A DNA stretch of 64,000 nt. Source: Roseofilum casamattae BLCC-M143 (GTDB lineage Bacteria > Cyanobacteriota > Cyanobacteriia > Cyanobacteriales > Desertifilaceae). The stretch lies in NCBI RefSeq assembly GCF_030068455.1, contig NZ_JAQOSQ010000003.1, forward strand, positions 124,001 through 188,000, in the 5' to 3' direction. The stretch's first letter is position 1. Each line of letters opens with the position of its first letter. The notes beneath the pieces were generated by a model. That model was given only the letters and a program-made list of their open reading frames with translations. It ran no database searches and was not told the origin of the DNA. This document shows, in pieces, positions 18,499 to 24,812 of this stretch. The translations under genes and the position numbers were made by a program.

Positions 18499-19515
18499 TT
18501 ATTCAAATGCTTTGAAGGGATCGAATGGAGGTCTATTCAATCCTGATGATATTTGATAAATAGATTGTCCACGTCTAGCTTCCTCAATTAGGTTCTTGTA
18601 TTCTTTTAATGTTATCCCTGTACAAACCTTTGGCAATCCATTAACTACTATGTTTAATGATGCAATAACTTCTAAATTATTCTCAAAAGCTTTTCCGTGA
18701 CCCATAGCATCTTGAATATAAGATGCAGCTAATTGCCGATCGGTAGCATATCCCTTGAATTGATCAGAAATCCACCGACCAAAACCTACAATTCCTTTGC
18801 TTTTTTCGTGATATTCTTCAGCCCTGGATAAGCACCGGTATAAGTCCATAATTTTGCTAGTACCTAACTGAGTTATTGCTTCAGAGTGCAGTGTAAACAA
18901 CAGAGGTAAAGCAACATTGACTATTCTCTTTCCACAAGCAATAGGGATAAATGCTCCATCAATGCAATCGCTAGCTTCAATAGCTGAGATTAATCCCTGA
19001 AAAGGATTAAGCATCTCTAAAGAAAATTGCTTGATGGTGTCTGATTTAGTCAGTAAAATCGCCAGAGACAAAGGTTTATCTAACTTTTGGACAGCTTGAC
19101 TCACTAAGCGAACTATACGAGCCAAGTGCTTTTGGCGGTTTGCATTTTGAGCCAATACTTGACAATCACAAAATATCATCAAACCATCAGCGTCTTCTAG
19201 ATCTCCAGCTAAGAATCGAGCTTGCTGACTGTTTTGGGTTTCTAGCAATGCTCCCCCTCGATAATCAGCCCATGTTATTGGCAAAACAGTTTTCCCTTGA
19301 TAGCGCAACTCAAACTGATACTCACTCCTCTGATTCGTCGCTGCGGGATATTGACCTAATAATACATTATCGGCTAATTCGAGGAGATTTTTACGCTCTT
19401 CTGGATCGGTTGCTCTCAAGGTAAAGCCTTTGACATCTCGCTGTAAGATTCCGTAAACGGATGCCATATAGGTTGTTTTACCGACTCCAGTCGGGCCAAG
19501 CATGACAATTTTCAT
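18499..19515 (-). CDS. GTPase-island GTPase A (double-GTPase type)
   Basis: 338 aa from the ATG at 19515, chosen because it places the first beta strand (MKIVMLG) at the N-terminus as in its paralogue; the frame is open to a TTG at 19593. Seen: Walker A GPTGVGKT at residues 7-14, WADYRGGAL at about 82-90, LLTKSD at about 154-159, and IPIACGK at about 190-196 as the G5 loop. A helical region (about 220-290) leads to a strand LNIVVNG that matches NG in GTPase B. The protein ends exactly with DPFKAFE, related to DSWSAFE in D. First gene of the four-gene operon; the region just upstream (19555-19590) is very A+T-rich and could hold its promoter, while argJ ends 139 nt before the start on the same strand. 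Confidence 0.85.
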   Translation of the reverse strand: MKIVMLGPTGVGKTTYMASVYGILQRDVKGFTLRATDPEERKNLLELADNVLLGQYPAATNQRSEYQFELRYQGKTVLPITWADYRGGALLETQNSQQARFLAGDLEDADGLMIFCDCQVLAQNANRQKHLARIVRLVSQAVQKLDKPLSLAILLTKSDTIKQFSLEMLNPFQGLISAIEASDCIDGAFIPIACGKRIVNVALPLLFTLHSEAITQLGTSKIMDLYRCLSRAEEYHEKSKGIVGFGRWISDQFKGYATDRQLAASYIQDAMGHGKAFENNLEVIASLNIVVNGLPKVCTGITLKEYKNLIEEARRGQSIYQISSGLNRPPFDPFKAFE

Positions 19516-19654
19516 CGATACGAGTTCATGGGTGTAGATTGGAGGTACTGTTTTTGTGGCATTGTATATTGTATACTTTATATGACCTAACAAGAATTAG
19601 CAATAGTGAAAGTTTCCACGATCGCCTAATTCTTATCCAAAACTGACATAGAGG

Positions 19655-20896
19655 TTAGGTCGTGTACTCGGCGTTAATCTTCACATAGTCATAACTCAAG
19701 TCGCATCCCCACGCCTTCGACGTTCCCGAACCGTGACCGATAGAAACCGCGATATAAACCGTATCCTCCTGCAAATAAGCTCCAGCAGACGCTTGTTTCA
19801 TGTATTCGCTCGCTGCCGCACCATCGAACTCCAGAGGTTGACCGTTGCGCATCAGTTCAAACTCACCTAAACGAATATTGAGATCGGTGGCTTCAAAATG
19901 AACCCCAGCTCGTCCCGCAGCAGCGGCAATGCGTCCCCAGTTCGGATCGCGGCCGAAAATAGCAGATTTCACCAAAGAGGAGCCGACAATGGTTTTCGCC
20001 ACTTTGCTCGCGTCCGCTTCATTCTGCGCTCCGGAGACCTCCACTTCCACCAAACAAGTTGCTCCTTCGCCATCGCGGGCGATCGCCTTCGCCAAATGCT
20101 GGCATACTGCCGTTAGCATTGCCTCTAGTTTGTCTGCTTCCGGCCCCCCCATCGTAATGGCTGGAGTGCGAGACTGGCCGTTGGCCAGGGCAATTAAACT
20201 ATCATTAGTACTGGTATCGCCATCCACCGTAATTTGATTGAAACTGCGATCGGCAGCTCTCGAGAGCATTTCTTGCCACAGATGAGGCGAAACCGTGGCA
20301 TCGCAGGTGACGAATCCGAGCATGGTAGCCATGTTCGGGTGAATCATGCCAGAACCTTTGGCAATACCGCCAACCCGTACCGGGCGATCGCCAAACATGG
20401 CTTCCAAGGCAATGGTTTTCGGCACTAAGTCCGTCGTCGTAATTGCTTTTGCCGCACTGTCAGAACCCTCACTCGACAAACTGGCTGCTACTTCCCCAAT
20501 ACCCGTCCGCATGGCATCCATCTTAATTCGCTTGCCAATAACTCCCGTAGACGCCAGCAACACCGTCTCGGAGGTCAGATTCAAAGCCTTTGCCAGGAGA
20601 TCGGCGCACTCGATCGCATCATTCCATCCCGCTTCTCCCGTCGCCGCATTCGCTTGCCCCGCATTGCACAAAATTGCTTTCGCGCTCGCCTTTTTCTCCA
20701 ATTGTTCTCGGCAATAATCGACACAAGCAGCACGGACTTGAACATTTGTAAAGACTCCCGCCGCGATCGCTTCCACATCCGAAACAATCAATGCTAAATC
20801 CGGTTGCCCGGAGGGTTTGAGTCCGGCTGTAATGCCTGCAGCTTGATATCCTTTGGGTGCGGTGACTCCGCCTTCGATGACTTGCCAGTCTGACAT
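19655..20896 (-). CDS. argJ: Bifunctional ornithine acetyltransferase / N-acetylglutamate synthase
   Basis: 413 aa. It transfers the acetyl group from N-acetylornithine to glutamate (and can acetylate glutamate with acetyl-CoA), closing the cyclic arginine pathway. Seen: the N-terminal VTAPKGYQAAGI, ILCNAGQANAATG, STGVIGKRIKMD, TTDLVPK, the self-cleavage site KGSGMIHPNMATML (precursor splits before the Thr into alpha and beta chains), FNQITVDGDTSTNDS and the C-terminal DLSYDYVKINAEYTT. Length is typical. The presence of the N-terminal acetyl-CoA-competent form cannot be judged by sequence alone. It precedes the GTPase island on the same strand; nothing suggests a functional link. Confidence 0.97.
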   Translation of the reverse strand: MSDWQVIEGGVTAPKGYQAAGITAGLKPSGQPDLALIVSDVEAIAAGVFTNVQVRAACVDYCREQLEKKASAKAILCNAGQANAATGEAGWNDAIECADLLAKALNLTSETVLLASTGVIGKRIKMDAMRTGIGEVAASLSSEGSDSAAKAITTTDLVPKTIALEAMFGDRPVRVGGIAKGSGMIHPNMATMLGFVTCDATVSPHLWQEMLSRAADRSFNQITVDGDTSTNDSLIALANGQSRTPAITMGGPEADKLEAMLTAVCQHLAKAIARDGEGATCLVEVEVSGAQNEADASKVAKTIVGSSLVKSAIFGRDPNWGRIAAAAGRAGVHFEATDLNIRLGEFELMRNGQPLEFDGAAASEYMKQASAGAYLQEDTVYIAVSIGHGSGTSKAWGCDLSYDYVKINAEYTT

Positions 20897-21192
20897 GACC
20901 TGTGAATTCCCCTGCTGTCAATGGGTACAACCGGTGATTATAGCGCTTTGCGATCGGGAATAGGGAATAGAGTTGTGGTACATGGCTTTGAGGACTCAAC
21001 ACTGTATTTCATCGCAGTGCCAAGTGCTGTAAGTGAAACCCCAGCCGATAACTGCGATCGCATTTCAATATTCACAATGGATAAAAGGCGATGAATAAAG
21101 GGAAAAGACTTTAAGATCGTCAACGATTTATTTCAACTTTTTGCCAAATACAAACTGTTCAATTTTCCTAATCTGAAAAGATTTGATGCTTT

Positions 21193-21220
21193 TTCACAAT
21201 TCATTGAGATTTGCTATAGT
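21193..21220 (+). promoter_or_regulatory. Candidate promoter for the 21250 module
   Basis: TTCACA at 21193-21198 and TATAGT at 21215-21220 are separated by 16 bp, ending 29 nt before the ATG at 21250. The rest of the 353-bp gap between argJ and this gene (20897-21249) shows no supported gene. Confidence 0.45.
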
Positions 21221-21249
21221 TAGACAGCAGTTGAAATAGGGTCAAGCTA

Positions 21250-21525
21250 ATGACAGTTCGACAACCTCGCTACAGCAAAGAAGACTTTGCTCGACGTGGC
21301 AATGAAATCTATGAAACTCAGGTACGCGATCGCGTTGAGGAAGGCAACCATGGTAGGATTGTGGCGATCGACATCGAAACCGGAGCCTTTGAGGTAGCAG
21401 ATGGCCCAATGGTAGCAGTCGATCGACTGTATGAACGTGAACCCGATGCTCAACCCTGGGTGATTCGGATTGGACATCGAGCAGTCTTCCGCTTTGGCAG
21501 CCGCAGCCAGAGGAACTCTGTATGA
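21250..21525 (+). CDS. Small partner protein of an aspartic protease-like gene
   Basis: 91 aa. I recognise the type only as a small cyanobacterial protein often found immediately before a clan AA protease-like gene; no named function. Seen: an amphipathic basic N-terminus (RYSKEDFARRGNEIYETQVR), then a compact strand-rich part (GRIVAIDIETGAFEVAD) and VIRIGHRAVFRFG. Its stop overlaps the start of the next gene (ATGA at 21522-21525), so the two are translationally coupled. A toxin-antitoxin-like or processing pair is possible, but nothing in the sequence proves it. Confidence 0.75.
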   Translation: MTVRQPRYSKEDFARRGNEIYETQVRDRVEEGNHGRIVAIDIETGAFEVADGPMVAVDRLYEREPDAQPWVIRIGHRAVFRFGSRSQRNSV

Positions 21526-21893
21526 TGTTTGGTGTGGTCAACAATAATTGTGAAGCGATCGTCAAAATTGCCGTGGGACGTATCGGTTCGCCCAAAATAA
21601 CCGTTGATGCAGTTATTGATACCGGATTTACCAGCTTTTTATCTTTACCACTTTCTCTCATCAGAGAGCTTGACTTGCCTTGGTATTACCGGGACATTGG
21701 TACATTAGGTGACGGGAGCGAAGTTGTTTTTGAAATATATAAAGCGGCTGCGATCTGGGATGGTCAGAATCGGATCGTTGATGTAGCGGCTTCCGATGCA
21801 GATCCGCTAGTTGGGATGAGTTTTTTCTATGGGTTTAAGCTTCAAATTGAGGCGGTTGAAGGGGGCCGCGTTATAATTGAAGCCTTGCAGTAG
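21522..21893 (+). CDS. Clan AA aspartic protease-like protein
   Basis: 123 aa. Seen: VIDTGFTSFLSLP near residue 31 carrying the DTG triad, and VGMSFFYGFKLQIEAVEGG near the C-terminus in the place of the second retropepsin strand. The residue after DTG is Phe rather than the Ala/Ser typical of active retropepsins, so activity is uncertain. It overlaps the 91-aa gene by 4 nt. Two adjacent ATG codons (21522, 21525) could start it. Compared with the protein at 8682 it is shorter and diverged, so it is probably not a recent duplicate. Confidence 0.8.
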   Translation: MMFGVVNNNCEAIVKIAVGRIGSPKITVDAVIDTGFTSFLSLPLSLIRELDLPWYYRDIGTLGDGSEVVFEIYKAAAIWDGQNRIVDVAASDADPLVGMSFFYGFKLQIEAVEGGRVIIEALQ

Positions 21894-22337
21894 AGTAAGG
21901 AACCAATGCGATTAGTGAAATGCGATCGCCACTCAAGCTCGATTGAGGTAGATTTTTTCATGAAGTTCAATGGTCAGAGGATAGAAAAGTTAAATTATTA
22001 GGTAAGAATAAATTGAAATAACTATTCAGTAAAAATGAAGAGATAATGACGGTAGAGATAGGTTAACGTAGCTAAATTGTATAGTGATGACAACTGCTCA
22101 AACAATTTAGAAAAAAGCGCAAACAACTCGTAATCCAATACTGTGATACCTAACTGCAGGATAGTTCCTGAACCTATTTGCGGAGCGACAAGATGCTGGA
22201 ATATCTTTCCAAGAGCCACTACGTACCGTACAACTCTTTTATCCTTTTTGATTGCCTGTCTCGGTCGAATTGTCACTTTCATCGCTTATCGGATCGTAAC
22301 AGCTTACTGAACGTTACGAGATTAATCACACGTTCGG
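21894..22337. other. 444-bp gap without a supported gene
   Basis: A+T-rich non-coding stretch. Short open frames exist on both strands (for example 22022-22282 minus, 86 codons) but show no recognisable motif or ribosome-binding site, and they lie mostly antisense to one another. I see no RNA gene here. Confidence 0.5.
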
Positions 22338-23054
22338 TTATCGGCGATCGCAATCTCCCCCAATCAACGACAATACTACAATCGGAGCGGTAACGGCGCG
22401 CAAAATGCGTTGACCTAAAGAAACCGGTTGAAACCCGACTTGTATTGCTCCTGCAATTTCTTTCTCTGTCCATCCCCCTTCCGGTCCCGTTGCGACAAAC
22501 ATCGATGCTCCTGCTGGGGGTAACTCGTATGCGAGCAAGTGAGGTAACTGTCCTCTCGCAACGCACAAATAAGCAGAAGAAGAAGAGTAATCCTCAGAAT
22601 GGAGTATTTGAGTAAAGGATAGCGGTTCGTCAATACTCGGAACGGTTTGCCGCTCTGACTGTTCTGCCGCTTCTGTCGCAATACGCCGCCACCGCTGCAC
22701 CTTTTGCGCGCTGGGTTTAAGTAGAGTGCGATCGCTCATTACTGGTACGATCTTCATGACCCCAAGTTCCGTACAGCAACGGACAACCTCATCAAACCCA
22801 TGTTTCGGTAGTGCGGCAATTAATGTCACCGAAACCGGTAGCTCCGTTTGTATGGGAATCTGCTCTAGCCGTATTGCCCTCTGACCGCCATCCAGCTCGC
22901 TCAACCACCACTGACCAGCTATAATAGCAAAAAAGCGATCGCCTGTTTGCAAGCGCAACACCCGATGCAGATAACGATATTGATCGGCGGTCAGCCGTAT
23001 CTCTTCGCCACTCAACTGCTCTAAAGCAATAACCAGCCGCTGCAATTGAGTCAT
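22338..23054 (-). CDS. rsmE: 16S rRNA (uracil-1498-N3)-methyltransferase
   Basis: 238 aa SPOUT methyltransferase that methylates U1498 in the ribosomal decoding region using S-adenosylmethionine. Seen: an N-terminal PUA-like part (LTADQYRYLHRVLRLQTGDRF), KHGFDEVVRCCTELGV, ATEAAEQSERQTVP, and the trefoil-knot SAM site VATGPEGGWTEKE followed by LGQRILRAVTAP. Most family members read LGxRILRxETA; here the Glu is Val (codon GTT), a change in a normally very conserved loop. Start ATG at 23054. It lies next to tRNA-Gln on the same strand. Confidence 0.93.
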   Translation of the reverse strand: MTQLQRLVIALEQLSGEEIRLTADQYRYLHRVLRLQTGDRFFAIIAGQWWLSELDGGQRAIRLEQIPIQTELPVSVTLIAALPKHGFDEVVRCCTELGVMKIVPVMSDRTLLKPSAQKVQRWRRIATEAAEQSERQTVPSIDEPLSFTQILHSEDYSSSSAYLCVARGQLPHLLAYELPPAGASMFVATGPEGGWTEKEIAGAIQVGFQPVSLGQRILRAVTAPIVVLSLIGGDCDRR

Positions 23055-23079
23055 AAGACTAAGATTGTTTGGATTAAAA

Positions 23080-23151
23080 CTGGGGTGCTAGGATTCGAAC
23101 CTAGGAATGTCGGGACCAAAACCCGATGCCTTACCGCTTGGCGACACCCCA
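23080..23151 (-). tRNA. tRNA-Gln (UUG)
   Basis: Cloverleaf on the minus strand: 7-bp acceptor stem TGGGGTG/CACCCCA, D-loop AAGCGGTAAGG, anticodon stem TCGGG/CCCGA around loop TTTTGGT (anticodon TTG), T-arm CTAGG-TTCGAAT-CCTAG. The discriminator base is G, as expected for tRNA-Gln. CCA is not encoded. Confidence 0.97.
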
Positions 23152-23272
23152 TTGACATCACCTTTGATATGATAGCTTTAAACACGGGTCATTTGTCAAG
23201 GGTTTGCTCAAAACTTTTGGTCAAGCCAAACTTGAAGAACTATTTCTCAACCGTTTACGCGATTAAACCACT

Positions 23273-23668
23273 GTGCTGTTTTCAACTCCTCCATCTCTTC
23301 CCAAAGTTCTCGCTGTTGACGACAGCCCCATCGTCCAGATGCTGGTTCGGAATGCGCTACAAGACCGAGACGTTGAAGTCCTCGTTGCTGATAATGCCCT
23401 TGATGCGCTTAACCTCCTCTATAGTGAGACAATCGCAATTATTCTGCTTGATGTTTCTATGCCAGGAGTCGATGGCTTAGAACTCTGTCGCACGATCCGA
23501 GGCATCCCTCAATTTGGAGAACTACCGATTGTCATGGTGACAGCTAGAGATAGCCCTTTCGATAAAGTCCAAGGTACACTTGCCGGAGCCAGCGAGTATC
23601 TCACCAAGCCCTTTACTCCTGAAACGTTACGAGAAATTGTCCAGCGCTTTCTCCAGAATGCCAATTAG
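23273..23668 (+). CDS. Single-domain response regulator (CheY-like)
   Basis: 131 aa, one receiver domain and no output domain. Seen: VLAVDDSPIVQMLV (acidic pocket DD), the phosphoacceptor Asp in IILLDVSMPGVDG, VMVTAR with the switch Thr, and YLTKPFTPETL with the conserved Lys. All residues for phosphorylation are present. The start is a GTG at 23273; no ATG is close. The partner kinase is not encoded nearby. Its likely role is phosphotransfer or protein-protein signalling. Confidence 0.92.
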   Translation: MLFSTPPSLPKVLAVDDSPIVQMLVRNALQDRDVEVLVADNALDALNLLYSETIAIILLDVSMPGVDGLELCRTIRGIPQFGELPIVMVTARDSPFDKVQGTLAGASEYLTKPFTPETLREIVQRFLQNAN

Positions 23669-23728
23669 TGGGAATCAGGGGAAGCGTTCCCCTCTTCCCA
23701 TATTCTCTCCGGCAGAGGCGATCGCAAT

Positions 23729-24184
23729 TTAAGAACTCGCCGTTTGAGTTGCCAGCATCTCTTTAAGTTTCTCGAGATCGGCAGCCCAACGAGGATCGGG
23801 TTGAATCGAACCATTATCGCTGTGGCCCGATGGAGACGAACCTCTTTTGCCTTTATTTTTCTTGCGACCGCTAGAGCTTGCCGTTGCCGTACTCGCCGCC
23901 GCATTGGCTTCGGCACCGCCACCCTCTTTGCCCTTACTCCGAGGTTGGGCTTTCTCAATTTTCAGGGCGCTTTCTTTCAGCATAAACCCATTAAATTGCT
24001 CGATGATTTGGTCGGCTTGCTCGTCATTTTTCACGGTAACAAAGCCAAAACCCCGACACTTGCCTGTTTTGCGATCGACGATCACCTTTGTAGACACTTT
24101 GGGTTCGGTTTGTTCAAAAATGGCTTCTAGCTCTTGCTTTTCCGTTTCTTTCGGCAAGTTACCAACGTATAAACGTACAGACAT
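23729..24184 (-). CDS. RRM-domain RNA-binding protein (cyanobacterial Rbp type)
   Basis: 151 aa from the ATG at 24184, preceded by GGAGGTC about 9 nt upstream. Residues about 2-80 are one RRM with RNP2 (RLYVGNL) and RNP1 (KCRGFGFVTV). A low-complexity linker rich in Gly, Ala, Ser and Lys follows (about 85-130), then the conserved-looking C-terminal peptide QPDPRWAADLEKLKEML. Cyanobacterial Rbp proteins bind RNA, and several are cold-induced or involved in mRNA localisation near thylakoids (family knowledge). The longer-linker form with the PDPRWA tail resembles the non-glycine-rich subgroup. Confidence 0.92.
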   Translation of the reverse strand: MSVRLYVGNLPKETEKQELEAIFEQTEPKVSTKVIVDRKTGKCRGFGFVTVKNDEQADQIIEQFNGFMLKESALKIEKAQPRSKGKEGGGAEANAAASTATASSSGRKKNKGKRGSSPSGHSDNGSIQPDPRWAADLEKLKEMLATQTASS

Positions 24185-24640
24185 TGATAAGACCTCCGTA
24201 ATTAGTCTGAAGTAACATATATAGGGCACAATTTAGCGGGACGATTTGCTAACGCAGAATCGACGCCATCAAAGACAGGAGTCAACATGACAAACCTTTC
24301 ACCTTAGTTGATAAACCTGAACGATCCAGCCCCGATCGGACATCCCATCGATCGCTGATTTTCATGGAAAGCTTTTTCTTCTCCGAAATATTCGGCAAAA
24401 GAAGAACTGGGTTTCCTGTTGAAGTTACTGTAAAATTTCCAGATATTTCTATCGGTGTCGAGCACATATTTTTCTAATTTAGGTGGCTCTGCCATGTTTA
24501 GTTCGTGCCGTACTTAACCTATCATGTTTTGGCAGATGAAGCTACCCAAAACTCAATTATTTTATCTCGATCTGAATATTTTGTCATCCCCTGACTCCTT
24601 GCCATCCCTCATTTGCCTCTTTTGGCCGCCCGCAAACAGT
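24185..24640. other. Non-coding gap upstream of the RRM gene
   Basis: It should contain the 5' leader and promoter of the RRM gene (leftward). A 63-codon minus-strand frame at 24304-24495 exists but has no family resemblance that I can see. Nothing else is supported. Confidence 0.4.
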
Positions 24641-24668
24641 AAAAACCAGCCGAGTTGAGCGGCTGGTT
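24641..24668 (-). terminator. Rho-independent terminator for the M48-like gene
   Basis: A perfect 9-bp inverted repeat AACCAGCCG/CGGCTGGTT with a 7-nt loop; read leftward it runs directly into TTTTTAC. It lies about 145 nt after the stop codon of the leftward gene ending at 24813. Confidence 0.75.
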
Positions 24669-24812
24669 AACTTGCTGTGTTGGGAGGAAGAACACATGAT
24701 TCCAAAGCAGTTTCCCTGCACTTGCATCTAAAATGTTGCGCAATTCACTGTTCTGGTTCGCGCCTTCATGTAAAGAAATGTAACACAAGCAGAGAAATAA
24801 AACAATCTTTCG

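Noticed and set aside
14888-19515. The GTPase island as a prophage or integrated plasmid
   Set aside because: No integrase, direct repeats or tRNA at the borders, and no phage structural genes; only base composition and missing HIP1 sites suggest transfer.
22022-22282. 86-codon minus-strand frame downstream of rsmE
   Set aside because: No family resemblance or ribosome-binding site, and it is in a gap whose other frames are equally open; treated as non-coding.
24304-24495. 63-codon minus-strand frame upstream of the RRM gene
   Set aside because: It could be a small protein, but nothing recognisable and no strong start signal; more likely chance.
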